Assembly: GCA_019694835.1 (NCBI GenBank)
Contig: JAIBBE010000182.1
Coordinates: 1-64,000 of the forward strand
DNA: 64,000 nt
Source of the DNA: Fimbriimonadaceae bacterium
GTDB lineage: Bacteria; Armatimonadota; Fimbriimonadia; Fimbriimonadales; Fimbriimonadaceae
Direction: 5' to 3'
Part shown: positions 24,784 through 33,335 of the stretch, piece after piece
How the letters are laid out: each line of letters starts with the position of its first letter
How positions within the stretch are numbered: position 1 is the stretch's first letter
Made by a program: the position numbers and the translations under genes
The notes under the pieces: model-generated
What the model was told of the DNA's origin: nothing
What the model saw: the letters and a program-made list of their open reading frames with translations, nothing else
Database searches by the model: none

Positions 24784-26090
24784 AGGCCCGCGACCTGACC
24801 GGACTGCCGATCATCGAGTGGTCGCCGACGACGGTGCGCTGCTGGCTTCCCGGAAGCAACAAGGTGGTCGAGGCGCAGTCACTGGAAGCCCTCAAGCCCC
24901 ACTTGGGAGGTGCGAATGAGGTCATTGTCGCGCTGTCGCGCCGAACCTCATTCGTCCGAACCACGAGGCTTCCGGACGCCGCCAAGTCCGAGGTTGCCAA
25001 GATTCTCGAACTCCAGATCGGAGGCTTGTTCCCCATCGCGGCGAACGAGGTGTCGTTCGACTTCGCTTTGACGGGAGACAAGAACGCCGAGGGACGGCTC
25101 GCGGTCGTCGGAGCGGTCAAGAGCTCGACGCTGGAAGCCCTCAAGTCTGAACTTTCGGCGCAGGGAATCCAATCCGCCGCTATTGTCCCTGCTGCGCTCG
25201 GTTCGGTAATGCTGGCGCGATCGCTGGGCAAGCCAGAATGCGCGGTCGTCGAAGAATGCCCCGAAGGGCTCGCCATCGACATCATTTCGGAGGGCGAGCT
25301 TCGTGTCTCCCGCGTGGTCCCAATGCCAGCGCCAGACATGATTGACGGTGAGGTTTGCAGAAGCTTCGCGGTGGCCAAACTCCCCCTCTCCCCGATGAAT
25401 GGCGGGGAGAGGGGGCGGGGGGGTGAGGGCCCGATCACCATCGCCGCAGGCGGATTGGCTTATCCCGAGGCAGACTTGTCGGTCGGAACGCCGTCGCTCG
25501 CCGGACTCTCAAGCGGAACGCCAGCGCTTAACCTCGAACTGCGCGACATCGTCGAGAAGCGCGAGAAGCAGCGGCATGGACGAACTCAGCGCGTCGCCTT
25601 GCTGCTGTGGGTCGCCGCACTCTTGCTCGGCGCGGTCCTATGGGATCAGCGCAGCACCGAAGCGGCAGTGATCTCGAAGGGCGATGCTCGCTGGCGCAAG
25701 CGCCTCGGCACGCTCACGACAACGAAGAACCAAGCCCAAGCCAAGTTGACCTCCATCCAAGGCATGAACACGGCACTCGACTTAGGATTCGAGCCCAGCC
25801 AGCGGATGTCCGATGTGGTGCGGGTGGTGTCGAGCCTCGCTCCTGAAGGCCTCTGGCTGACTGGCGTGACGCTCGAGCGAGGCAAGCCACTCATGTTAAG
25901 GGGCACGGCGATGAACAACGAAGCCGTAACCCGCTACCTTGAGGCGCTTTCCGGTCAGAGCCGGTTCAGGGACGTCAAGCTGGTTTTCGCCAACAACGGC
26001 CAGATCGAGAAAACAAACATCGTGCAGTTCTCGCTGACCGCGATCGTGGTCGGCAATCTTCCGCTCGACTCGGAGGTGCTGAAGAAATGA
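24780..26090 (+). CDS. gspL: GspL-like protein: PilM-like and PilN-like halves fused
   Basis: 436 residues. The N-terminal part (about 1-190) is PilM/GspL-like with an actin-like fold (VIVALSRRTSFVRTTRLP, LELQIGGLFPIAANEVSFDF). A membrane segment lies at about 270-288 (RVALLLWVAALLLGAVLW), and a PilN-like periplasmic domain follows (VVSSLAPEGLWLTGVTLERGK). This fused layout is that of GspL, which anchors the GspE motor to the inner membrane. Residues about 201-217 (LPLSPMNGGERGRGG) are translated from an R4 palindromic repeat inserted in frame in the linker. It overlaps gspK and the next gene by four bases each. Confidence 0.85.
   Translation: MKARDLTGLPIIEWSPTTVRCWLPGSNKVVEAQSLEALKPHLGGANEVIVALSRRTSFVRTTRLPDAAKSEVAKILELQIGGLFPIAANEVSFDFALTGDKNAEGRLAVVGAVKSSTLEALKSELSAQGIQSAAIVPAALGSVMLARSLGKPECAVVEECPEGLAIDIISEGELRVSRVVPMPAPDMIDGEVCRSFAVAKLPLSPMNGGERGRGGEGPITIAAGGLAYPEADLSVGTPSLAGLSSGTPALNLELRDIVEKREKQRHGRTQRVALLLWVAALLLGAVLWDQRSTEAAVISKGDARWRKRLGTLTTTKNQAQAKLTSIQGMNTALDLGFEPSQRMSDVVRVVSSLAPEGLWLTGVTLERGKPLMLRGTAMNNEAVTRYLEALSGQSRFRDVKLVFANNGQIEKTNIVQFSLTAIVVGNLPLDSEVLKK
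25382..25422. repeat. R4 palindromic repeat inside gspL
   Basis: The CCCCTCTCCCCGATGAATGG arm and its mirror GGGGAGAGGGG, then CGGGGGGG, match the reverse complement of the intergenic copy at 1151-1184. It is read in frame as LPLSPMNGGERGRGG and does not interrupt the gene. Confidence 0.85.
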
Positions 26091-26608
26091 CGGATCGAGC
26101 GTGGAATGGCGTGGGAATCGCGGCTGTCATCGTGGCGGGGCTGATGCTCGTGTACTACCTGTTGACCCCGGTTCAGGCCAAGGGCAAGGCGGTGCAGACC
26201 AAGGCCAACGAAGAGCGCAAGCTGACTTCGGACATCAACCGAATTCGCGACGACATCACGCGGCTTAGGACCGAAAACGATGCTCGCCTGTGGACGCAAT
26301 CACCCGATCAGGTTGCAGCGTCGGCGATGGCAAGGGTGACGACCCTTGCCGCATCCAAAGGGCTCAAGGTCATCGCGTTCAGGCCGCAACGGGCGGTCGA
26401 AGATGGCTCGGTGACCCGATATCCTTACCTGGTCTCACTGGAAGGCGCCTATCCCAACGTGGTCGCCTTCGTGAACTTAATGGAAACTCCATCCGGCAAA
26501 TTGTGCGTAAACCAAGTACAGATCGCGGCAAGTGATGGGGCATCCGACAAGGTCTCGGCCAGTGTCGGATTGGTCGCTTATCGCGAGTTGGAAGTAGCAA
26601 AGAAATGA
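26087..26608 (+). CDS. gspM: GspM/PilO-like inner-membrane protein
   Basis: 173 residues: a short cytoplasmic start, one membrane helix (about 8-27, VGIAAVIVAGLMLVYYLL), a coiled-coil segment (about 35-65, NEERKLTSDINRIRDDITRLR) and a small ferredoxin-like domain (SLEGAYPNVVAFVNLMETPSGKLCVNQVQI). The last motif is the standard PilO/GspM strand-helix that tracks a single lead residue. It would pair with GspL in the inner-membrane assembly. Four-base overlaps join it to both neighbours. Confidence 0.84.
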   Translation: MTDRAWNGVGIAAVIVAGLMLVYYLLTPVQAKGKAVQTKANEERKLTSDINRIRDDITRLRTENDARLWTQSPDQVAASAMARVTTLAASKGLKVIAFRPQRAVEDGSVTRYPYLVSLEGAYPNVVAFVNLMETPSGKLCVNQVQIAASDGASDKVSASVGLVAYRELEVAKK

Positions 26609-27294
26609 GTCTTCTCAAAAAACCGATTTTCTGGATTGCAGTCGTTGGCCTGAGCGGGGCCGCTTGGGTGGCCACCAGCCCCGAAGACACGGGGAAGAAG
26701 GCCGTCCCGAAAGTCGCCAAGCGCTCGACCAAGAAGAAAGTCGACGTAAAGTTCACCCGAGAGGACTTCGAGGCCAAATTCGCGCCGGTCAAGTCAGACC
26801 TGAAGAATGTCTTTGTTCCCGTGATCGCGAAAACTTCTGGACTCGGTGGTGCTGACGGCCTCGCCAATGTGATTCCCGCTGAGTTCGCGGGCGGCGATGG
26901 AAGCTGGACCTACACGGGGAACGCCGAAGTCGATGGCGTGCCGACGGCTCTCCTTGAGAACCGAGCCAGTGGCGACGGTGTGTTCCTGCGGGCCGGTGAA
27001 CGATGGAAGAGCGCGGTCGTCGTTTCCATTGGGCCCAATAATGTCGTCATGAAAGGTCCAAGCGGAACGAAGACGTTTGCGCTCGTCGATAACGAGCGAC
27101 CCAAGGCACTCGCGGGTGGTTTCGCACCGGTTCGCGTCAATCCCGGACCCGAAATCCGCGGCCAGATCGGTCGCGGCCAACCCGGAACCGCCATCCAGTT
27201 TCCCAACGATCCCGCTCCCGGGGCGATCATGATGACGCCCTCTGACGAAGACCCGCAGCCGGTCTTCATCGCGCCTCCCGAGGTTCAACAATGA
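26605..27294 (+). CDS. Secretion-operon protein in the GspC/PilP position
   Basis: 229 residues with one N-terminal membrane helix (FWIAVVGLSGAAWVA), a lysine-rich linker and a periplasmic region. Its middle (YTGNAEVDGVPTALLENRASGDGVFLRAGERW ... VVSIGPNNVVMKGPSGTKTFAL) has the pattern of the small beta domain of GspC/PilP that links the inner-membrane assembly to the secretin. The C-terminus is glycine/proline-rich. The match to GspC or PilP is inferred from size, topology, this block and position between gspM and gspD. Overlaps of four bases on both sides place it firmly in the operon. Confidence 0.7.
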   Translation: MSLLKKPIFWIAVVGLSGAAWVATSPEDTGKKAVPKVAKRSTKKKVDVKFTREDFEAKFAPVKSDLKNVFVPVIAKTSGLGGADGLANVIPAEFAGGDGSWTYTGNAEVDGVPTALLENRASGDGVFLRAGERWKSAVVVSIGPNNVVMKGPSGTKTFALVDNERPKALAGGFAPVRVNPGPEIRGQIGRGQPGTAIQFPNDPAPGAIMMTPSDEDPQPVFIAPPEVQQ

Positions 27295-29705
27295 AGACGA
27301 AATTTATCCTTCTCGCTCTCGCTACGTTGATTCCGCTCTCGGTGTGCGCTCAGTTTGACTTCGGAAGCGGAGGAGGAGGTCGCAGCACCAGTCAGGCGTC
27401 TTCGGCCCCTTGGAAATCCTTTAAGATGCCTAACAAGACCTTGAAGCTGGATTTCCGCAATGCGAATCTCGATCTGGTTTTGGCGCTGTTTACGAAGACA
27501 TCCGGCATCACGATCGTCAAGGATCCCAACCTCACGCAGCCGATTACGCTGACCACGGCCAAGGCCGTCCCACTTAACGAAGCTTTCGAAGTACTCAATG
27601 CGGCACTGTCTCTCCGCAATGCCGAAATGAGAAAGGAAGGCAATATCCTCGTCATCCGTGCCCGACAACAGCGCGGTGGTGGAAGTGGCGGAAGCGGGAT
27701 GAGTTTCGACCCCAGCATGTTCCAGGGGATGACTTCCGGCAATATCGATCTGGCTGTATACCAGATCAAATTCGCCAATGCCAGCCAAGTGGCACGGGTG
27801 ATCAACGACGTTTTTGCGCAAGCCAATAATCCATTTGCTGGGCTGATGGGTGGCGGCAACTTCCAGATTGGCGGACGCGGTGGGAATAACCAGCGCGGCG
27901 GCGGGCGATTCGGAGGCATGGCGAGCGGACAAACCGTCAGAGCTTCGTCGGATGACTACAGCAACACCGTCATCGTCAATGCGCCGAGGAATCTGCAAGG
28001 ACAGATCGAAGACCTCATCGGTGAAATTGATAAGCAAACGGAAGATCCGCTCAAGAGCAAAGTCTATAAACTGGAGTTTGCCGATGCCGACGATCTCCAG
28101 CCGGTGATCCAAAACGTGCTGCAAACCAATGCCCCGCGTGGGCGTGGCGGAGCGTCAACGAACCAGCCGATTGATCGGCAATTCAGCTTCTTCCCCTTCG
28201 GAGGTGGTGGTCAGAATAGAAACCAGCAGGGCCAAGGTTCGGCCGTGGCTGAAAATCGAACGAATTCTCTGATCGTTACGACGACGGAGCAGAACCAAGG
28301 CTTAGTCGAACAAGTTATTAAGGAGCTCGATACCGAAGTCAAGGTCGAGAGCACGACGTTTGTGTTCCCGCTCGCGAACGCACGAGCGGACAACGTGTCT
28401 ACTTTGCTTCGGCAGGCCTTCGGTACGCGACAAGGAACGGGTTCAGGTTTGGGCGGAAATGCGGGCAACCAAAATCGCAACCAAAACCAGAACCAGAATC
28501 GGAATAATCAAAATCGAAACAACCAGAACCGACAGAATGGCGGTTTGCAACTAAATCAACCTGACCTCAATGAGATCATTCTCGCGCTTTCAGATCCCAC
28601 CGCGAGTGCTGGCGATCTACAAACAGATGTAAGCGTTGATGGCGGTACCATCGCTCAATTCTTTGGTCAATTCCAACAGAATCAGAACCAGAACCGAAGG
28701 CAGAATCAGCCGGCCGTCGGACGCGATGCACAGGGCAGGTTGGTTCAGGTCCAAGACTTGACCAACCAGATCACGGTTATCCCCGACCAGAACACCAACA
28801 GCATCATCGTGGTGGGATCGCCGGAGAATGCTGAAATCGTCAAGCAGTTGCTTTCACAACTCGACAAGATCCCCGAGCAGGTGATGATCGAGACGATCAT
28901 CGTTGAGGCGTCGCTTGATGCAAGCACCAAGCTTGGTGTTGAGTGGAACTTCACCCAAGAAAAGGCCTTCGGCAGCACCGGAGTAACCGGCAATGCCACC
29001 CAGGATCTGGGACTCAAGGGTGCAAACAATGTCCTTCCGCAAGGTTTCCGCTATACAATCGGAGGAGGCAACCTTTCAGCTCTCGTGAATGCGTTGCAGA
29101 CGGACACGAAGTTCAACGTGCTTTCCACGCCGCGGATCTTCACGAGCAATAACGTTCAAGCGCAGATCAACATCAGCCAGCGAGTTCCGTTTGTGGTCAG
29201 CCAGCGCACAGACGCCAATGGCAACATCACGTACAACTACGATTTCGAAGATGTCGGCATCGTCCTAACCGTTACACCCCGAATCACCGCCAACGGCTAT
29301 GTGACGATGGATGTCAGCCAAACCGCGAACGATCTTCAAGGCTTCACGAGCTTCAATGCACCCATCGTTAACCAACGACAGGCCGACACCTCAGTCGCGG
29401 TTCGCGACGGAGAAACCATCATTCTTGGTGGCATCATTCGGAATACGGTAAGCACAACCGTTAAGAAGATTCCGCTCCTTGGAGACATTCCCCTCTTGGG
29501 CAATCTCTTTAAGTCGACCGACAAAACGAATCAGAAAACAGAGCTCATGGTCTTCTTGACTCCAAGGGTCGTGCGCAATCCGGACGAGGCATCCAAGCTC
29601 ACAGACGAAGAGCGCGCAAAGCTAAGCAAGCCGACCCAAACGCAACTTGATAAAGCTGGCGTCAAACCTCCGCCCCTATCGGATGCGCCGCGCAAGAAAG
29701 GCTGA
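27291..29705 (+). CDS. gspD: Type II secretion outer-membrane secretin
   Basis: 804-residue secretin with a signal peptide (FILLALATLIPLSVCA). N-domain repeats follow: LKLDFRNANLDLVLALFTKTSG (N0), then VYQIKFANASQVARVINDVF, VYKLEFADADDLQPVIQNVL and TTFVFPLANARADNVSTLLRQAF (N1-N3 types). The C-terminal secretin domain carries VMIETIIVEASLDASTKLGV, FNVLSTPRIFTSNN, VGIVLTVTPRI and the end motif KIPLLGDIPLLGNLFKS. It forms the outer-membrane channel. An unusual Asn/Gln/Arg-rich low-complexity stretch (about residues 391-421, with a second short one near 465) interrupts the third repeat, and gly-rich loops occur earlier. No pilotin-type tail is obvious. Confidence 0.95.
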   Translation: MKTKFILLALATLIPLSVCAQFDFGSGGGGRSTSQASSAPWKSFKMPNKTLKLDFRNANLDLVLALFTKTSGITIVKDPNLTQPITLTTAKAVPLNEAFEVLNAALSLRNAEMRKEGNILVIRARQQRGGGSGGSGMSFDPSMFQGMTSGNIDLAVYQIKFANASQVARVINDVFAQANNPFAGLMGGGNFQIGGRGGNNQRGGGRFGGMASGQTVRASSDDYSNTVIVNAPRNLQGQIEDLIGEIDKQTEDPLKSKVYKLEFADADDLQPVIQNVLQTNAPRGRGGASTNQPIDRQFSFFPFGGGGQNRNQQGQGSAVAENRTNSLIVTTTEQNQGLVEQVIKELDTEVKVESTTFVFPLANARADNVSTLLRQAFGTRQGTGSGLGGNAGNQNRNQNQNQNRNNQNRNNQNRQNGGLQLNQPDLNEIILALSDPTASAGDLQTDVSVDGGTIAQFFGQFQQNQNQNRRQNQPAVGRDAQGRLVQVQDLTNQITVIPDQNTNSIIVVGSPENAEIVKQLLSQLDKIPEQVMIETIIVEASLDASTKLGVEWNFTQEKAFGSTGVTGNATQDLGLKGANNVLPQGFRYTIGGGNLSALVNALQTDTKFNVLSTPRIFTSNNVQAQINISQRVPFVVSQRTDANGNITYNYDFEDVGIVLTVTPRITANGYVTMDVSQTANDLQGFTSFNAPIVNQRQADTSVAVRDGETIILGGIIRNTVSTTVKKIPLLGDIPLLGNLFKSTDKTNQKTELMVFLTPRVVRNPDEASKLTDEERAKLSKPTQTQLDKAGVKPPPLSDAPRKKG

Positions 29706-29710
29706 TCAAA

Positions 29711-30238
29711 GTGCTCAAGTTCTTCGTCGTCGTACCCTTGTTTTCTGGTCTTGGGGCTTTCATGCTCCAAGACCAAAAGCAACCCGACCTCAGAAATTAC
29801 CGTAAATGGCATAAGGTCAATGCGGGGCCGGTTCGAATGGCCGACCGTATCGCCGCCATGTGCGCCGCGCCTCAACCGGCGATCATCGATAGTCCGCACG
29901 GGCCGAAGTTTATTAACGTCTATGTCAATCGGTCTGGCCAAAAGGCGATGATGGACTATTCCACAAAGGCCTACCCAGTAGGGACGGTGATTGTCAAAGA
30001 GAAGCTTCCAAGAATTGATAGCAAGAAGCCAGAGTTGATGACGGTTATGGTTAAACGCAAGAAAGGCTCTGCGCCCAGCGACGGGGATTGGGAGTTTCTC
30101 GTGACCGACTCGGACGGGAAGACAACTGCGCGAGGCAAGGAGACCAAGCACTGCGGAACTTGCCACCGGGCCCAAATCGACCAAGGCTACGTTTTTCGAA
30201 CCTACCTTGGCATGGCGACGTTGAAACGTTCAAGATAG
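29711..30238 (+). CDS. Cytochrome P460-like secreted c-type haem protein
   Basis: 175 residues from a GTG at 29711, five bases after the gspD stop. A hydrophobic signal segment (FFVVVPLFSGLGAF) is followed by a P460-type domain: YPVGTVIVKEKL, MVKRKKGSAPSDGDWEFLV and near the C-terminus HCGTCHRAQIDQGYVF with one CXXCH haem site. In cytochrome P460 a lysine also crosslinks to the haem and the enzyme oxidises hydroxylamine. Many relatives lack that activity, and no nitrification genes are visible. Its place behind gspD may be chance or read-through. It may be a periplasmic or outer-membrane redox protein. Confidence 0.78.
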   Translation: MLKFFVVVPLFSGLGAFMLQDQKQPDLRNYRKWHKVNAGPVRMADRIAAMCAAPQPAIIDSPHGPKFINVYVNRSGQKAMMDYSTKAYPVGTVIVKEKLPRIDSKKPELMTVMVKRKKGSAPSDGDWEFLVTDSDGKTTARGKETKHCGTCHRAQIDQGYVFRTYLGMATLKRSR

Positions 30239-30242
30239 AGGC

Positions 30243-30704
30243 ATGCTGCTCGCCGCGTGTCTCTTCTCGTCGATCCTGACTTCCCAACCTGTCACCGACT
30301 ACAAAGTTGAAGGCATTCGGGTGAAGCTCTATTACGAGTCTCTCGCCAAGTTCTCCCGCGATGTGCTGGCAAACCCACCAATGGTGCTCTTCAATGTCGT
30401 CATCGGTGCTGGCGACGCGGAAGCTCCGAGTGACTCATTTCTCATTGAAGTCGACGTGTCCGGACCCAAGAAGCAGCACCTTGCCCCGTCCTCCCGAAAG
30501 TTGACGATCACCGTGACACAAGGCAAGAAGACGCTCGCGAAGCGCACGTCCTTCTTTCCGCTCATGGAGGACAACGGCCGACTGTCCATGCCGCTGATGG
30601 TCTACAGTATGCCCTCCGATCCGGTCCGGATCACCGCAACAATCTCAGGCCAGAAGAAACCGTCAAGCCGGAGCGTTGTCGTTCCCTTCCACGGCGGTGA
30701 GTGA
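30243..30704 (+). CDS. Small secreted protein of unknown function
   Basis: 153 residues with a short signal-like N-terminus (MLLAACLFSSILTSQP) and a beta-rich body: KLTITVTQGKKTLAKRTSFF and VRITATISGQKKPSSRSVVVPF. It has the feel of an immunoglobulin-like or C2-like fold, but I recognise no family. It follows the P460 gene by 4 bp, so it is probably the last gene of the long secretion operon. Its 3' end overlaps the convergent transporter gene by 42 bp. Confidence 0.62.
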   Translation: MLLAACLFSSILTSQPVTDYKVEGIRVKLYYESLAKFSRDVLANPPMVLFNVVIGAGDAEAPSDSFLIEVDVSGPKKQHLAPSSRKLTITVTQGKKTLAKRTSFFPLMEDNGRLSMPLMVYSMPSDPVRITATISGQKKPSSRSVVVPFHGGE

Positions 30705-31760
30705 GACCGCCTGTCGTCGCTCGCGAACAACTTCTTGAAGCCCGAGTAGCAAAGTCAGCAGCACAGGCCCTGCCATGATCCCAATTGGCCCCAGGGCAAG
30801 TACGCCTCCAAGAAGGCTAAAGAAAATCGCCATCGGATGAAGCGGTACGCGAGCACCGATGAAGAACGGGCGCAGGAAGTTGTCGATCTGGCTGATGATC
30901 CCGAAGCCAACGATGAGCACGGCAGCACCGGCGATCGGCTTGCCCTGAGCCAGCAGAGACAGCCCAACCGGAACGTAAATGACGGGCGCACCGAGCAAGG
31001 GAATCACGCAAAGAACGGTCGTCGCAAGCGCCAATAGTAGCGGCGAAGGGGCACCGGCGAAGGCATAGGTCACCCCGGCGATCGTGCCTTGGATGAGCGC
31101 GACCAAGACCACGCCGACAAACACAGCCCGAATCGTATCGGCCATTCGCTGAAGCAAAGCCGTTGCCTTCTCGCGCGGCAATGGAATGAGGTCGAGCGAG
31201 GGTTCGAGCAGGCGGGGCCCATCGCGCAACATGAAGAACATCGTCAGAAGTGACACGATCAGGGTGAACGCGCCAAATCCAATGCTGTAGGCGATCTTTC
31301 CGATGGGGCCGGAAAGCTGCTTTCCCAAGTTGTTGCCGTTGTCGCGGAACCAGTCGCTGACCTTGAAGGAGCTCCCAAAGCGCTGAATGATCGGATCGGC
31401 GAACTCATCGACGCGCTTGAGGAGGCTTCCCGACTCAAGGCCGGATTGGCCAACCGGTGCCGAACTTTGGATCTCACTCAACGCCCCCGCCACCTGGACG
31501 CCAACCATCAATCCGATGAGAGCCAACGGCAAGACAATCATCGCAATTGTCGCGCCCACCGTTACGCCTGCGCTCAAGCTGTCGTTCCAGCGCTTCCGGA
31601 GCCGCTGGTAGAGCGGTGCCATGAGGACCGTGAACACCACCGCCCACATGATTGCTGGGAAGAACGGGGCGACGAGCATCGCTGCCCCCACGACGGTGAG
31701 AACGGCGACGGCCCCAAACGCGAGGTTTCGGTACTTCGAGTCGAAATCTCTTTCGAGCAT
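30663..31760 (-). CDS. AI-2E-family (PF01594) membrane transporter
   Basis: 365 residues from the ATG at 31760, the start that removes a non-membrane extension overlapping the upstream gene. Seven to eight hydrophobic segments and the family end motif are seen: IPLLGAPVIYVPVGLSLL, GIISQIDNFLRPFFIGARVPLHP and FFSLLGGVLALGPIGIMAGP. The family includes TqsA (autoinducer-2 export) and many uncharacterised permeases, including Na+/H+ antiporters, so the substrate is not assigned. It lies downstream of the asparaginase on the same strand and convergent with the secretion operon. Confidence 0.88.
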   Translation of the reverse strand: MLERDFDSKYRNLAFGAVAVLTVVGAAMLVAPFFPAIMWAVVFTVLMAPLYQRLRKRWNDSLSAGVTVGATIAMIVLPLALIGLMVGVQVAGALSEIQSSAPVGQSGLESGSLLKRVDEFADPIIQRFGSSFKVSDWFRDNGNNLGKQLSGPIGKIAYSIGFGAFTLIVSLLTMFFMLRDGPRLLEPSLDLIPLPREKATALLQRMADTIRAVFVGVVLVALIQGTIAGVTYAFAGAPSPLLLALATTVLCVIPLLGAPVIYVPVGLSLLAQGKPIAGAAVLIVGFGIISQIDNFLRPFFIGARVPLHPMAIFFSLLGGVLALGPIGIMAGPVLLTLLLGLQEVVRERRQAVSLTAVEGNDNAPA

Positions 31761-31797
31761 GGTTGCAGAGGTTACCGAAGCAAGGAGGTTTTGGTTG

Positions 31798-32877
31798 CTA
31801 ATCGAAGAGCGGAGTGCACTTTTCGTGACGCGGGCCGTTCTCGTCGCAGACCGCGAAATTGGGGCTTCCGAACATCGAGACGCCCGCATAACGACCCTTG
31901 GCGTCGAGCACGTAGAACTGGAGTCCGAACTTCGGCTGCCCCTTCTCGTTCAAAAGACGCTTCTCGACCGTATTCGAGACCACACGCCGCAATGCTTCCA
32001 GTCCGGCGTCCTTCGGATGCTTGCCCCGTCGAAGCTCCTCGACGACCAGGTATGAACTCAGGTTGTATAGATTGGCCTCGCCGCGTCCTGTCGAGCCCGC
32101 TGCGCCGACCTGGCCATCGACGTACAACCCCGCACCCAGGATCGGCGAGTCGCCAACCCGACCCGGAATCTTGAAGGCGAGGCCGCTGGTGGTGGTGACG
32201 CCGGCAAGCCGGCCCTGAGCATCCATCCCGTTGCAGTTGATCGTGCCCCAGTAGTGGTGCGGATCGATGAGGCCCTCACGAATCATCGCCATCGCAGCGC
32301 CGTCTCGTTTGGCGGGATCGAGATAATGCTCGGGATCGATCCGGCGCTTCCAGTCCAGCCAGATCCGCCGCGAGGTCTCGGTGTTGAGGTCGGCCTCAAT
32401 CGCAAAACCCATGTTCCGCGCAAACTCCTGTGCACCCTTGCCGATGAGCAGGTGGTGATCGGTAGTGGAGGCAACGAGTTTGGCCACCTGGCTCGGCGTC
32501 CGCACGCCCTCCAAGCACGCCACACCGCCCGCCCACCGCTTCGCCCCGTGCATGCAGCAGCTATCCAGCTGAACTACCCCGTCTGCGTTCGGAATTCCAC
32601 CGTAGCCCACCGAGGTATCGGCGGGATCGAGTTCGACGATGTTGACCCCAGCGACCAGCGCATCGAGCACGTCTTCACCTTTTGTCAGGCCATCGAAGGC
32701 CCGGGCGATGCAAGTGTGCTTGCCTCCGTTCTTGACCGTGTTGCCATTCCCGCTGGCGATGACAAGGGGTCTTGCAGCGACTTTGACCCAGATTTCGGGG
32801 AACGCAGAGGCGGCGGGTGAGAGGGCGAGAGCAGCTGAGGAAGCAAGCAGTTCGCGGCGCGTGAGCGACTTGGCCAT
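31798..32877 (-). CDS. Secreted N-terminal-nucleophile asparaginase
   Basis: 359 residues of the glycosylasparaginase / isoaspartyl-peptidase family, which self-cleave before a catalytic threonine. That threonine is probably T212 in YWGTINCNGMDAQG; SGLAFKIPGRVGDSPILGAGLYVD is the usual follow-on loop. The N-terminal half has SVGYGGIPNADGVVQLDSCCM, as in bacterial glycosylasparaginases. It should hydrolyse GlcNAc-asparagine or beta-aspartyl peptides. A Tat signal is visible (SLTRRELLASSAALALSP), so the folded precursor is exported by the Tat system. The gene is upstream of the AI-2E-like transporter. Confidence 0.88.
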   Translation of the reverse strand: MAKSLTRRELLASSAALALSPAASAFPEIWVKVAARPLVIASGNGNTVKNGGKHTCIARAFDGLTKGEDVLDALVAGVNIVELDPADTSVGYGGIPNADGVVQLDSCCMHGAKRWAGGVACLEGVRTPSQVAKLVASTTDHHLLIGKGAQEFARNMGFAIEADLNTETSRRIWLDWKRRIDPEHYLDPAKRDGAAMAMIREGLIDPHHYWGTINCNGMDAQGRLAGVTTTSGLAFKIPGRVGDSPILGAGLYVDGQVGAAGSTGRGEANLYNLSSYLVVEELRRGKHPKDAGLEALRRVVSNTVEKRLLNEKGQPKFGLQFYVLDAKGRYAGVSMFGSPNFAVCDENGPRHEKCTPLFD

Positions 32878-32897
32878 GACGCCCAGTCTATCACCGG

Positions 32898-33284
32898 CTA
32901 ATCATCCCTGAGGGTCACCTGGTAAGAAATCACCCGCTGGTTGTTGAGGGACAGCTGGATTTGAACTCTCGACTCTCTGCCGAAATTCGGGTGACGATAG
33001 GGACTCGTTAAGAGGATTGAGCCTGGATCCTCGATGACCTTATACTCGCCAATCACGGGCTGTGTTGCCAAAATGCGCTTGGCTTCACGCGAAGACTTAC
33101 CCAAGACTTGAGCCGCCGATCGATGCGCGTTCTCAAGTTCGAGACTGGCAAAGTGTTGGCTTGTGCAAGACGGGCGTGTTAATCCGGCGATCGCGGTAAT
33201 CAAGAATCCGATGCACATCGGCAAACCATATTTCCAGAACCGGTTACGGCCGGAGCGATGACGGTCCGGAGGCTGAACGTCCAT
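32898..33284 (-). CDS. Small membrane-anchored protein of unknown function
   Basis: 128 residues with one hydrophobic segment (about 20-36, YGLPMCIGFLITAIAGL) and an extracytoplasmic domain of about 90 residues (RILATQPVIGEYKVIEDPG, RVQIQLSLNNQRVISYQVTLRDD) that reads as a real protein of unknown family. It is just upstream of the asparaginase gene on the same strand, with a short gap. The start may be the ATG at 33284 or the later one at 33218. Confidence 0.55.
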   Translation of the reverse strand: MDVQPPDRHRSGRNRFWKYGLPMCIGFLITAIAGLTRPSCTSQHFASLELENAHRSAAQVLGKSSREAKRILATQPVIGEYKVIEDPGSILLTSPYRHPNFGRESRVQIQLSLNNQRVISYQVTLRDD

Positions 33285-33335
33285 ACCAATGAAAACCTAC
33301 GGCAGGTGAGTCGACCGGGATGCAGTGGTAACCAG

